From Mongoliibacter ruber (GTDB lineage: Bacteria > Bacteroidota > Bacteroidia > Cytophagales > Cyclobacteriaceae), in assembly GCF_003003005.1 (NCBI RefSeq), contig NZ_PVTR01000004.1:298117-362116 (forward strand): a stretch of DNA of 64,000 bases, given 5' to 3'. A model generated the notes under the pieces. That model had not been told where the DNA came from. It did not search any database and worked only from the letters and a program-made list of their open reading frames with translations. Below, piece after piece: positions 1 through 9,562 of the stretch. Made by a program: the position numbers and the translations under genes. How positions within the stretch are numbered: the first letter of the stretch is position 1; every line of letters starts with the position of its first letter.

Positions 1-112
1 GTGATTTTGGTTTTTGGCCGCAAAATGCTTGCTATTGAACAAAGCTTTTCGCCAAAAACAGGGATGAGGGAGGAAAAGGCAATGGAAAGGAGGAAGGATG
101 AAGGATGAGGGA

Positions 113-512
113 TAAAAAAGTCGGTGGTTTGTGGAATGCTGGTGTTTTGATTCACGAATTACGATTTATGAGGGGCAAATCAGAGCGATCGCTGATTGGA
201 TTAGGAATCGGAATTTGAAATAATATCGAATTTCGAATGATGGATGAAGGGAAAGGATGAAGGATGAGGGAGGAAGGATGAAAAGGCCTGTGGTCTGTGG
301 GGTGCTGGAATTTTGATTTACGAATTACGATTTACGATGGGCAAACCATAGAGATAGCTGATTGGATTAGGAATCGGAATTTGAAATAATATCGAATTTC
401 GAATGATGGATGATGAATGATGAAGGAAGGGAAAGGCAATAGAAAGGATGAAGGAGGAAAGATGAAGGATGAAAAGGTTGGTGTCTGTAGAGTGCTGGAA
501 TTTTGATTTACG
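113..512. repeat. Degenerate tandem repeat, about 170 bp period
   Basis: Two near-full copies (about 113-247 and 284-413) and one truncated copy (about 476-512) share a block that runs from a 'ggtctgtgg.gtgctgg.attttgatttacga' type start to 'ggaatttgaaataatatcga'. Purine-rich stretches of ggatgaagg/gaggaagga type separate them. No credible coding frame crosses the block. It looks like expandable intergenic repeat DNA. Confidence 0.7.
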
Positions 513-589
513 AAGGATGATGCATTTTTTTATCTGTATTGATCAGTGATATAATTGGTTGTTTTTGTGGTCTTTGTAGGAATATCCTA

Positions 590-711
590 GACCCCAAAGG
601 GGTCAAATTTAAATAGCCTCGGGTTTTAACCCGAGGATTATGGTTAACAATTGCTGCGTTATCCGAAGGTTGCACCTTCGGATTTATGATTTTTGAGCTT
701 TTAGCTCAAAA
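590..711. repeat. Cluster of four perfect hairpins (REP/BIME-like)
   Basis: Four consecutive perfect inverted repeats with 2-3 nt loops lie in 122 bp: 590-604 (gacccc/ggggtc), 617-636 (cctcgggtt/aacccgagg), 661-683 (atccgaaggt/accttcggat) and 691-711 (ttttgagct/agctcaaaa). All four stems differ. None has a long T-tract, so a terminator role is unlikely. The arrangement resembles composite REP palindromes that spread with IS200/RAYT-type transposases, but no transposase gene is in the window. Confidence 0.65.
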
Positions 712-817
712 GAGTATTAAAAGTCCATATCTGATCCCAGCATATTTTTAAGTATTTATTTTCCCGCAGATATCGCAGATGAACGCAGATAAACCTCTCT
801 TTTGACTCACAACGCCG

Positions 818-1500
818 AAATCCCCTACACCTACAATCAATCCAACCTTTAAAACCAAAATTTTAGATCTTAGATTTCAGATTTTAGATTGGGGTTAATA
901 CTGAGTTGAAGGTTTGGTGTTCTGATCTCAGTTCGTCAGTTCATCAGTTCGTCATTTCATCAATCCCCTACACCTACAATCCCCCCAACCTTTTACACCA
1001 AAATTGTAGATCTTAGATTAGGATCAATCCTAAGTGGAAGGTTTGGTGTACTGATCTCAGTTCGTCAATTCGTCAGTTCATCTGTTCATCAGTTCGTCAG
1101 TTCGTCAATTCATCAATCCCCTACACCTACAATTTGCCCAACTTTTAACACCAAAATCTTAGATTTCAGATTTTAGATTTTAGATTGGGGTTAATACTGA
1201 GTGGAAGGTTTGCCCAACTTTTAACATTTTTAACATTTAACCTTTAACATAAAAATTGCAGATCTTAGATTGAGGTCAATACTGAGTTGAAGGTTTGGTG
1301 TTCTGATCTCAGTTCGTCAATTCCCCACTTCATCTGTTCATCAGTTCGTCAATTCATCAATCCCCTACACCCACAATCCCCCCAACCTTTAACACCAAAA
1401 TTTTAGATCTTAGATTTCAGATTTTAGATTGGGGTTAATACTGAGTTGAAGGTTTGGTGTTCTGATCTCAGTTCGTCAATTCGTCAGTTCGTCAATTCCC
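818..1500. repeat. Tandem repeat array, irregular 130-245 bp period
   Basis: At least four diverged copies start near 818, 961, 1115 and 1359 with 'aatcccctacacctacaat'. Each continues through 'ttagatcttagatttcagat' and 'tggggttaatactgagt' and ends in a variable run of cagttcgtcagttcatc 8-9-mers. A partial unit lies at about 1207-1330. Copy lengths differ by whole short sub-repeats, as expected from slippage. It abuts the 3' end of the gene ending at 1543. No coding potential is seen. Confidence 0.7.
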
Positions 1501-1542
1501 CTCTTCATCAACTCCCCTCTTCATCAATTCCCCACTCCCCTC

Positions 1543-2586
1543 CTACTTCGCTAATGAAAAATCGATTTCTACAGCAAACCTTAGGTCATCAGTTATTCGG
1601 GCTGTTAGTTTTGAGTTGTTCTTTTCTGCATAGACCTTACACAGGTATAATCCAAGACCCAATCCTTGCTGTTCAAAATAACCCCTATCTATCTGTCCAA
1701 ATGGTATTATTTCAAAATTCTGTCCTGACTTTACAAAGTTTTGGTAATTGGATACATGCAATACCCCTTTTTGTAAGGAAACGAAAACCGGTTCCTTTGA
1801 ACAGAACTTGCTAGCATTTTCAAAAATCTCCTTTAAAATAAATTCGAAAATTTCCACGTCATATTGAATTTGAAAATCTTCGTCGACGACAAACTCATAC
1901 TCTTTATCTAAAGTATAGAGCATACTTTCAATTTGCTTTTTGACAGAGGATACAGTGCTGCTCATAGGAGTATATGCCCCTAGTCCATTCAGCCTTGCCA
2001 GGTTTAGGAGACTTCCGTTTAATCTTTTGGAAGCGGTATGGGCTGCCTCAAGAAGCTCTTTCATCTGAGCCATATCAAAGTCTCCCATAGAGCTGGTCAA
2101 AAGCTCCAAAATTGACATTATGCCAAAAAGCGGCGTCCTCAACTCATGGTACTTTACATTTCTTTCTGCCTGAATTACCTCTTCGATTTTTTGCTGCACC
2201 CATGCTTCTCTGCCTTTCTTTTTGTTGATTGCCACATTGACCGCATTCACCAAGTCCTTGGCATGTACAGGCTTGGTCAAGTAATCTTCTGCTCCATGCT
2301 CCATTCCTTTTCTAAAATCATCCTTCTCCACTTTGGCTGACAAAAAAATAAATGGGAGATTCATTAGTCTATTATCATTCCTTACCCTTGTAAGCAATTC
2401 ATAACCATCCATTTCCGGCATCATAATATCAGAAACAATAATGTCAAATCTATTTTCACATAAATGGTCCAGCGCAATTTTGCCATTGTCAGCTGTCATC
2501 ACTTCAAAGTCATGGATTTCCAAAATATCCTTCATGTTTTGTTGGAGGTCTGTTTCATCCTCTACCAATAAAAGTTTAATCTTCAT
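1543..2586 (-). CDS. REC domain fused to degenerate histidine-kinase core
   Basis: A 347-residue cytoplasmic signalling protein. Residues 1-125 form a receiver domain with the acidic pair E9/D10, phospho-acceptor D53 in SDIMMPEMDG, and the conserved Ser (FIFLSAK) and Lys (LTKP). A HisKA-like segment with YHELRTPLFG follows at about 145-215. The C-terminal HATPase-like region keeps an N-box-like EIFENASKFC and a glycine box QQGLGLGLYL but lacks a recognisable DxGxG motif, so its kinase activity is doubtful. The start overlaps the end of the upstream hybrid-type kinase by 11 bp, so the two are translationally coupled and REC-53 is a likely target of that kinase. The 3' end runs into the repeat block. 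Confidence 0.85.
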   Translation of the reverse strand: MKIKLLLVEDETDLQQNMKDILEIHDFEVMTADNGKIALDHLCENRFDIIVSDIMMPEMDGYELLTRVRNDNRLMNLPFIFLSAKVEKDDFRKGMEHGAEDYLTKPVHAKDLVNAVNVAINKKKGREAWVQQKIEEVIQAERNVKYHELRTPLFGIMSILELLTSSMGDFDMAQMKELLEAAHTASKRLNGSLLNLARLNGLGAYTPMSSTVSSVKKQIESMLYTLDKEYEFVVDEDFQIQYDVEIFEFILKEIFENASKFCSKEPVFVSLQKGVLHVSNYQNFVKSGQNFEIIPFGQIDRGYFEQQGLGLGLYLCKVYAEKNNSKLTARITDDLRFAVEIDFSLAK

Positions 2587-5539
2587 AGGGAAGTGTTATT
2601 ATAAATTCTGTTCCTTGATTTTCTACGCTTTCAAAATAGATATGGCCGCCAAGTTTTTCGATAAACTCTTTAACAATATTCAGTCCAAGCCCTGTTCCTT
2701 TAATAGTATTGACATTTTTGGCCCGAAAAAAAGACCCAAAAATATATTTCTGGTCTTCCAATGGAATACCCAAACCATAATCCTTGACTATAATCTTAAA
2801 CATATCTTCCATGTGTTCTAAAGTAATTTCCGGGCTGCTTTTTGCATCCTTTGAATACTTTAGAGCATTGTCTATCAAGTTATTTAAAACATGAGATAAA
2901 ATCGATTGGTCAAGATTGATGATCTTATCATCTTTAGGTAAGTTCAAGTTGATTGCTTTTCTACTTTCAGGAAAATAATGGTCCACAATATTCCTTAAAA
3001 ATTGATTGATAGAAACCTGTTCCTTGCTGATTGCAATTTTATCCTGGGCATTTTTCTCCAAAACAAGTAAATCCGCAATGATTCCCGTCAATCTCTGTAT
3101 CTGATTATTGATCCTTCCAAGATGAGTGACTGTTTTATCTTTCAGTTTAGATTCTTCCAAATCAGTCAATAGAAATTCCAAGATTTCTGTACTGCTCATA
3201 ATGGTAGCCAAAGGAGTTCTAAACTCATGAGAGGTCATAGAAATAAACCTTGATTTCAGTTGGTTTAATTCCTGTTCTCTAACCAATGATTCCTTCAGCT
3301 CTTCGAGTACCGCTTCTCTTTCTGTCACATCTCGGGAAGCTGCCATATAAGAATAAACTATACCTTTTTCATCTTTGAGCGGTGTGATCAGTGTCTCCAA
3401 TGAAATAGGTTTTCCAGTAATCTTATGATAATGTGTCATTACAGTTGAAAAACTATTCAATTCATCCATCTCAGTATTTTCAACTCTGGAAACTCCAAAT
3501 AATTCTGACGGGGTTTTGCCCAAACAATCTTCCGGAGTATAGCCCAGCACTTTATAGATAGAGGGAGAAACGTACTCGAATTTCAAATCTAAGTCATGCA
3601 AGGCTATCACATCACCTGTGTTTTCGGACAACAGCCTGTACATTTCATCTGATTGGAATCTCAGTCTTTCGGCTTCTTGCTTTTCCTTTTGAATTCTAAT
3701 GGATTTGATAAGATTGGCATAACCAGATATCAAAGGCTGTAGAATTTCTACATCAGAAACTGTGTAATCAACGTCTTTATTTGCAAATCCCATCAGACCC
3801 AAAAACTCTTCGCCTTTGTAAACCGGCACCCCCATATACCTCTTGATCGGTGGATGACCCTTTGGAGTGCCTCCAGCACGGGGGTCTGATGCCACATCAT
3901 TTGAAATCAACAACTCCCCTGAAGTTATAGATCTCCCAAAGAGTGTATTGAGATTCCGGAATTCTAAACCTGTTCTGAAATTATCCTGAAAAAACTTATC
4001 ACTTTCTTTAGACCAGGCGATATTGGTGATTGAATGTGTTTTTAAAAAAGGAGTGTTATTTTCATCATATAAAATCTCTCCTATGAAGCCGAATTTACTT
4101 CCAGTGATTTCTAATATTTTTGATAAAAGCGTGTAAAGCGGTGTTTGAAAATCTTTGTCCAAGTGAAAACTCAACTGTGTATCATTAACAGCCTGTAATA
4201 AGTCATTCAGTTTCTGAAGTGACTCTTCACTACTTTTTAATTTGAGTTCTTTGTTTTTGAGCTCAGTGATATCAGTATACCTGCCATGTATCTTGACAAT
4301 ACTATCCTTCTCATCTTTTACTGCCCATGACTTATCCTGAATCCAAAGTACTTTTCCTTCTTCATTGACTATCCTATATATGGCATCAAAGACCCCAAAT
4401 TGATAAAGTTTTTCTACTTCGTCTGCTACAAACTTTTTATCCTCTGGATGTATGATTTCATACCAATAATCCTCTACTTCCAGAAACTTCTTTTTTTCAA
4501 TACCCAACACTTCCAAGTTGTCTGATACAAAAAGAACTTTCTTTAAATCACCGGTAAAAGTATACAAAGTATCCTTTACAGAATTGATAACCGCATTGGT
4601 TTGGGCTACGCTTTCTTCCAACTCAGCTTGAACTTTCTTTTCTACATTGATATCAATGATTGATCCTGTGACTGCAACAAAGTTGCCCGAAAAATTGAAC
4701 TGTGGAGATGCTTGCACTTTTACCCACTTTGCCTTTCCATTATGAACCAAAAGTTCTGCTTCCAAGCTAATTTTTTTGATATCTTTTTTGTAGAGTTTGT
4801 CCAGAGAAGCACAAATTTCCTCTTGATATTTTTTCTTAAATGAGTCCTTAAATGAGGTTCCAAGAGTAGATTTGATAGGGAAATTGGTAATTCTTTGCCA
4901 TTGTTGGTTTAAGAATGACCAATTACAATTTTGATCTAATTTGAAGATAACTTCATTGACATTATTGACCAGAAAGGAGTAACTTTCCTTTGCTCTTACC
5001 AATCTTTTTTTCTGCCTTTTTGCCAAAATGGTATAACCTAAGGTAGAGGCAAAAGCGTGTAAAGCAGCTACCTGTTCATCGGAATAGATTTCTTTGGAAG
5101 AGCAGTTGTCAAAGCCCATAAATCCCCAAAACTTACGGTCCACCATAATGGGAATAAACAAGAATGAAAGAATACCCTGTTCTGCCATTGTATCATAAAA
5201 ATCTTTCCCATTTGATTCTTCATTAAGGACTTCATTAATGACCATATTCCTCCCCAGCTTTTCCGCTACTATCGGAAAAACAGACCATGGGACATCTTGC
5301 AGTTCTTCGAAATCAATCTGAGGTGTTACCCCTTCAGCTACCCATTCATATTTTTGAGACAGCCGTAATTCACCATCCTCTCCAAGGTGATTTTGAAAAA
5401 TATAAGCCCTGTCCACCAAGGTCGCTTTTCCCAGTAATTCTAAAATCTCTGGAATCGCCTCCTTGATTTTATTATTACTTTGCAAGGCGTAATAGGCCTC
5501 ACCAATAGCTTTTAAAATCTTTTCGCTATAACTAATCAT
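2576..5539 (-). CDS. Multi-sensor histidine kinase (GAF-PAS-PAS-GAF-PAS-HisKA-HATPase)
   Basis: A 987-residue soluble sensor kinase with no transmembrane segment. The order is GAF (about 1-185), PAS (190-310), PAS_3-type (320-440), GAF (455-630), PAS (640-760), HisKA with the H-box MTSHEFRTPLATI (about 770-835), and HATPase_c (about 870-987) with NNLIDNALKYS, DYGLGIP and GTGLGLNIV all intact. It should autophosphorylate and pass phosphate to the overlapping REC protein downstream. It is transcribed divergently from the LytTR regulator at 5651 across a 111 bp gap. The signal sensed cannot be read from the sequence, although GAF/PAS stacks often bind small ligands or flavins. Confidence 0.92.
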   Translation of the reverse strand: MISYSEKILKAIGEAYYALQSNNKIKEAIPEILELLGKATLVDRAYIFQNHLGEDGELRLSQKYEWVAEGVTPQIDFEELQDVPWSVFPIVAEKLGRNMVINEVLNEESNGKDFYDTMAEQGILSFLFIPIMVDRKFWGFMGFDNCSSKEIYSDEQVAALHAFASTLGYTILAKRQKKRLVRAKESYSFLVNNVNEVIFKLDQNCNWSFLNQQWQRITNFPIKSTLGTSFKDSFKKKYQEEICASLDKLYKKDIKKISLEAELLVHNGKAKWVKVQASPQFNFSGNFVAVTGSIIDINVEKKVQAELEESVAQTNAVINSVKDTLYTFTGDLKKVLFVSDNLEVLGIEKKKFLEVEDYWYEIIHPEDKKFVADEVEKLYQFGVFDAIYRIVNEEGKVLWIQDKSWAVKDEKDSIVKIHGRYTDITELKNKELKLKSSEESLQKLNDLLQAVNDTQLSFHLDKDFQTPLYTLLSKILEITGSKFGFIGEILYDENNTPFLKTHSITNIAWSKESDKFFQDNFRTGLEFRNLNTLFGRSITSGELLISNDVASDPRAGGTPKGHPPIKRYMGVPVYKGEEFLGLMGFANKDVDYTVSDVEILQPLISGYANLIKSIRIQKEKQEAERLRFQSDEMYRLLSENTGDVIALHDLDLKFEYVSPSIYKVLGYTPEDCLGKTPSELFGVSRVENTEMDELNSFSTVMTHYHKITGKPISLETLITPLKDEKGIVYSYMAASRDVTEREAVLEELKESLVREQELNQLKSRFISMTSHEFRTPLATIMSSTEILEFLLTDLEESKLKDKTVTHLGRINNQIQRLTGIIADLLVLEKNAQDKIAISKEQVSINQFLRNIVDHYFPESRKAINLNLPKDDKIINLDQSILSHVLNNLIDNALKYSKDAKSSPEITLEHMEDMFKIIVKDYGLGIPLEDQKYIFGSFFRAKNVNTIKGTGLGLNIVKEFIEKLGGHIYFESVENQGTEFIITLPYED

Positions 5540-5650
5540 AAGTAATGCAAAGTAATGTTTTAGAAGTTAGTGCTTTATACATTTTATTTACCTTTTTATG
5601 TTTTTCATTTCTTTTCATTGATTTTAAATCGTAATTAAGTGCAGATTTAA

Positions 5651-6355
5651 ATGATTATGGAGAAGATACTTATTGTAGAAGACGAATTAGAACTAGCGCT
5701 CAACATAGAAGAAATTGTACAAAGCTTTGGTTATGAAGTAAGTGGCATTTATGCTGATGCCAAAAGTGTACTTTCTTATTTAGAATCATCGAAGGTTGAT
5801 TTGATACTTATGGATATTCAGATTAGAGGTGATATAGATGGCATAGATTTATGTTATAAGGTTAAGGATTTGTACAATATCCCAATAGTTTTCTTGACGG
5901 CATACTCGGATCAACAATATTTAGAGAGAATTTCAAATGTCATGTATAATGGATATTTACTCAAACCTTTTAAAGTAGATGGTCTAAAATCAGCGATATA
6001 TTTAGCACTTAATTCAAACAACTACCCAAAATTGACTCCTGATTATGACAAACTTAATCTTAAGATAAGAGACAAGGGGTATGTGGTACCAATACCAGTC
6101 AGTGAAATCCTATATCTAAAAGCAGATGGGCTGTACACTAAAGTCATAACCTTGGCAAAATCTTACGTCGTCAGAGACATTTTGAAAGATTTACAAGCCC
6201 AACTCCCACATCAAGTATTTGTTAGGCCTCACAAATCCTATTTGGTCAATGTCAATCATATTGCTTCTTACAACTCCAAAGAAATCAATATCAAAGATTC
6301 GGTTATACCAATCCGAAGAGGCTTTTTCAAAGAATTGGCTGAGATTAAGAAATGA
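5651..6355 (+). CDS. LytTR-family response regulator
   Basis: A 234-residue DNA-binding response regulator. The N-terminal REC domain (about 1-120) has IVEDELE, the phospho-acceptor Asp in ILMDIQI, FLTAYSD, and the Lys in LLKPF. The C-terminal LytTR domain (about 130-234) includes ILYLKADGLYT, RPHKSYLVNVNHI and PIRRGFFKEL, the usual three-part signature. An ATG six bases further in (5657) is an equally good start. It is divergent from the multi-sensor kinase at 2576-5539 and may be a second output of that system, although LytTR regulators often pair with LytS-type kinases located elsewhere. A strong terminator follows at 6540-6580. Confidence 0.93.
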   Translation: MIMEKILIVEDELELALNIEEIVQSFGYEVSGIYADAKSVLSYLESSKVDLILMDIQIRGDIDGIDLCYKVKDLYNIPIVFLTAYSDQQYLERISNVMYNGYLLKPFKVDGLKSAIYLALNSNNYPKLTPDYDKLNLKIRDKGYVVPIPVSEILYLKADGLYTKVITLAKSYVVRDILKDLQAQLPHQVFVRPHKSYLVNVNHIASYNSKEINIKDSVIPIRRGFFKELAEIKK

Positions 6356-6499
6356 TACTCTAAGGAAAAGTGGCATGTTTAAGTTTTTTATTTTAAGTTA
6401 AGATGTTTTGAAAGAACTTTCTATTCATTTGATTTACTATTCATAACAATACTGAATAATTCTCTTGCGTATTTTTTTTCCAATAAGACATATTCACCA

Positions 6500-6581
6500 A
6501 ATTTAGGTATGTAAATTCATACGGAATTTAAGTGGGTGTAAGACTCTTTCAGGTGATCATCTGGAAGAGTCTTATTTTTTT
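6500..6581 (+). ncRNA. Candidate 3'UTR small RNA, family 1 copy A
   Basis: The sequence 'taaattcatacgga.ttta.' followed by gggtg and a gactcttt hairpin recurs almost unchanged at 9815-9893. Both copies end in a T-tract. This copy lies about 150 nt after the LytTR stop codon. Conservation reaches well upstream of the hairpin, which is more than a bare terminator needs. A processed 3'UTR-derived RNA is one reading. A duplicated terminator cassette is the alternative. Confidence 0.35.
6540..6580 (+). terminator. Rho-independent terminator after LytTR gene
   Basis: Stem of aagactctttc (6540-6550) against ggaagagtctt (about 6563-6573) with an inner caggt/atctg stem, followed by a run of seven or more T. 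It is a strong hairpin on the plus strand. Confidence 0.85.
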
Positions 6582-6788
6582 AGCCAGTTTCCTCTTAGTG
6601 ATTTTCTATAAGGTAGATCTGATTTTTGTTGTCTCTTAAATCGATACAAGAGTAAGCCCAAGTCTCGCTTTTCAAAAATATAGGGCTGTCACAAATATGT
6701 CTCAATTAAACAAAAAACACATTCCTGTAAATAAAATGTATTGAAATGATTTTTTTTTATCCTTTTGTTTGAAAAAGTGCATGGCTAA

Positions 6789-8447
6789 TCAAAACTCCAG
6801 AAAGAAATCATTGAGATTTTTTTCTGAATTGGTAAAACCTAGTTTTTTCCTAAGCCGGATTCTAGCCAACTCGATTGACCTAATACTTTTATAAGTTATC
6901 TGTGATATTTCTTTTGTAGTCAATTGGAGTTTTAGAAAAGCGCATAACCTCCTTTCATTTGGCGTCAAATTGGGATACTTATTTTTTAGCTTCTGAAAAA
7001 ATCCCATGTGGGTATTTTCGAAAACATATTCAAATTCACCAAAAAGAAGCTGACTATCATCCTCTGTCATTTTTTCTAAGATCTTCCTAAGTGCTTCCGC
7101 GTTTGCACTATCATTATCTACTTTATCAGGATGTATTGTTTGAGATAATTGTTTAAAAATGTCGTCTTTTCGAAGATTATTCAAAGACATCAAAGTAGCT
7201 TCTTTTTGAGTATCCTCTATTTTCCTTTTCAAAAGTAGGTTTTCATCATTTGATTTTCCCACAATTTCTTCCATTTCATTTCTCTGTCTTTCCATATTTA
7301 AAAGCCTATCACGAATCCAATATGCTCTCATAAACAGGAATATTATTAAAGTCAGTGAACAGATGGCTAACCATAACAGATTTTTTTTATTCCCTTCATA
7401 AAGCTGTAAAAGCTGGGACTTTTCTTGTCTATAATCTGACATCAATTCTTCCACTAAGATCTTTTCAGCTGTTTTTTTTATTTTAAGGGAATCTTCATAT
7501 GCATCACTCAATTGCAAATAGAGAAAAGCTGAATCACTTTCGCTCATTTTCCCATAAGCAAGTGATAAACCTTTTGATAAATGACGGAGGTGGGAATATC
7601 CTTTGACTTTTTTAGCTGTTGAAAATCCTCTTTGAAAAAATAAAACAGCATCAGCATAGCTTTCTAATTCCAAATATGTCTTGCCTATACTATGGTCCAA
7701 CATGGCATGAAAAAGAGGGTTTGATGTAGCTGTGAGCTGCTCTTTAGCTAAGTTGTAGTATTCCATTGCTTCTTTGACCTTTCCTTCTTTAAAGTTGAGG
7801 TCACCCATATTATTCATTAATTGGATACGCACATTACTCAACACAGGATCATCTGAAAGCATGGCCAAGCCTAGTTCAAATTCTTTTCTGGCACTCTCCA
7901 GGTCGTTTGACCCCGAATAAATGAGACCCATATTATTTTGAAAAGTTAACCTGTCTATCAAACCGATAGCCTCCTCAGAATGAAAGTGTCGAATATAATA
8001 TTCTCTGGACTTAAGCAAATGAGTCTTCGCTTGATCATAATCCTCCATGACAAGTCTTACTCCGCTCAATTGAAAGTATCCCTTACCCAAACTCTCAAAG
8101 TCTTCATTGAGCTCAGCTGACCTGATCAGGTTGATGTAACAATCAAGTGCTTTTTCATATAGTCCTAAAAAAAAGTACTGTTTACCCAAATTCAATTCCA
8201 CATTGGAAATTAAATAAGGATTACCTGATTGATAAGCAAGAACTTTAGCCTCTAGAAGAAGTTCAATAGCTTTGTTATAATCGGAAGCAAGTTCACCTTT
8301 AGCTTTATCCAATAAATTGACAATTTTTACGCTGTCCATTTCCGGATTTACTTTAAAGAAAATAGGATTAGAATAGACTTTTGGAACAAAAAATATCCAA
8401 CAAAGAACTATAAGTAAATTTGCTGAAAATAATGCAGGTCTATACAT
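6789..8447 (-). CDS. TPR membrane protein with C-terminal LuxR-like HTH
   Basis: A 552-residue protein. An N-terminal signal sequence (about 1-26) is followed by tetratricopeptide-type helical repeats (about 35-330), a transmembrane helix near residue 355 (LLWLAICSLTLIIFLFM), a coiled coil, and a C-terminal helix-turn-helix (about 490-545). The HTH includes LTPNERRLCAFLKLQLTTKE and SIELARIRLRKKLG, as in LuxR/GerE domains. The layout (periplasmic TPR, membrane, cytoplasmic HTH) is a common Bacteroidota one-component transcription regulator. It is monocistronic and converges on the LytTR gene. The periplasmic ligand and regulon are unknown. Confidence 0.88.
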   Translation of the reverse strand: MYRPALFSANLLIVLCWIFFVPKVYSNPIFFKVNPEMDSVKIVNLLDKAKGELASDYNKAIELLLEAKVLAYQSGNPYLISNVELNLGKQYFFLGLYEKALDCYINLIRSAELNEDFESLGKGYFQLSGVRLVMEDYDQAKTHLLKSREYYIRHFHSEEAIGLIDRLTFQNNMGLIYSGSNDLESARKEFELGLAMLSDDPVLSNVRIQLMNNMGDLNFKEGKVKEAMEYYNLAKEQLTATSNPLFHAMLDHSIGKTYLELESYADAVLFFQRGFSTAKKVKGYSHLRHLSKGLSLAYGKMSESDSAFLYLQLSDAYEDSLKIKKTAEKILVEELMSDYRQEKSQLLQLYEGNKKNLLWLAICSLTLIIFLFMRAYWIRDRLLNMERQRNEMEEIVGKSNDENLLLKRKIEDTQKEATLMSLNNLRKDDIFKQLSQTIHPDKVDNDSANAEALRKILEKMTEDDSQLLFGEFEYVFENTHMGFFQKLKNKYPNLTPNERRLCAFLKLQLTTKEISQITYKSIRSIELARIRLRKKLGFTNSEKNLNDFFLEF

Positions 8448-8739
8448 GATAATTATATTTAAAGTCCTTGTGAATTAAATTACATAAATTTCAATACAGG
8501 ATTGCTATTTGTAATAGAATCCCATAAAAACGGCGCGAAATTAATGGAAAAAATAATATATCAGGACTTTCCACGAGATTAAATAAGTATTCAGACTTCC
8601 CCAGATCTAGATGACCTCGAGCAATTGCCTATCTCAATAGCAAGGAAAAAGTAAGGTAAAACGTGTGATTTTTTCTATAATTCCTGTTTGTAAAATGTGT
8701 ATTCAGATAACAACCTTCTTTGGGAAGGAACTGATTTTT

Positions 8740-9294
8740 TCATTGTAGCTGTTCATCTTTCACTTTTTGTATTTCTTCTAACTTATCGTAAGCATCGATC
8801 AATTCCCTTTTGAGTTTTCGTTCTCTATCAATAAAGTATCTCCGAAATTCCTCATATCTTTCGACAAGATTCTGATGCTCTTCTTGCACATTGTTAAGTT
8901 TAATTTTCATAGTAATCATATTCCACAAGGCTACTATCATGAGAGCCGCAAGAATATAAAAAAGTATCCATGCATCTAAGCCCCCACTATTTTTTGGAAG
9001 AAAAGAAATATTTGAAGCGGATTCTAAGCGCTCAATTTGAACCAAATTGTCAGATTTTTGAATTTTCTCTTCAGCTATACTTTCATGGTTCAGAATCAGA
9101 AAAGTACTGTCATTCTCAGATTGGTTTTCGTCCAAGATTAAATCATCTGAACCAAAAATTGCAGGTTTAAGGCTCTCCCCCATTTCATGCGAATCTTGTT
9201 TGGACTGAAGAGATATGGATTCACTTGATATATAAGAGATCAAAATGAATATCACAAAAAATATGAACTTAGAAGGTTTTGAAATTTTCATCAT
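8740..9294 (-). CDS. Hypothetical membrane protein with C-terminal coiled coil
   Basis: About 184 residues from the ATG at 9294. A GTG at 9318 would add eight residues, but the ATG directly precedes the basic n-region of a signal sequence. An N-terminal hydrophobic helix (KFIFFVIFILISYISS) looks like a signal peptide or anchor. A polar, Ser/Glu-rich region follows, then a second transmembrane helix (WILFYILAALMIVALWNMI) and a charged coiled-coil tail. The family is not recognised. It lies 292 bp downstream of the TPR/LuxR gene start in the same direction and may be independent. Confidence 0.6.
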   Translation of the reverse strand: MMKISKPSKFIFFVIFILISYISSESISLQSKQDSHEMGESLKPAIFGSDDLILDENQSENDSTFLILNHESIAEEKIQKSDNLVQIERLESASNISFLPKNSGGLDAWILFYILAALMIVALWNMITMKIKLNNVQEEHQNLVERYEEFRRYFIDRERKLKRELIDAYDKLEEIQKVKDEQLQ

Positions 9295-9562
9295 GATATG
9301 TAATGTTTTCAGTTTCACAATAGTTACATTAAAATATCACATAGCCAGATTAATTCCATTGAAAAAACACGATAGGTAAACAATCAGCTTAATATTGTAA
9401 ATTATTAAATGCTCGAATCTGTATTTCTGCCTTTTTTCATAAGTCTTACAAGTATCCCGCTTTCCGGACGACGTGGATAGGCATGCAGAAAATCTGATTG
9501 AATAAATGGTTAAGTTCTTCTTTAAGATATGAGAGCTGAGAGGCTTGGCACATGCTTGAAAA

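Larger units (their letters stand above)
6356..6788. other. Intergenic stretch with 3'UTR and terminator
   Basis: Holds the 3' UTR of the LytTR regulator with the small-RNA-like element at 6500-6581, then about 200 bp of AT-rich sequence down to the convergent TPR/LuxR gene at 6789. No coding frame is supported. Nothing recognisable is seen beyond the hairpin. Confidence 0.5.

Noticed and set aside
818-1500. CRISPR array
   Set aside because: Repeat units are long, unequal and imperfect, the variable parts are themselves short sub-repeats, and no cas gene is present.
1446-1814. A 122-codon plus-strand frame
   Set aside because: It runs from repeat DNA into the antisense of the REC-kinase gene. 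Its composition is Ser/Pro/Leu-random and it has no domain.
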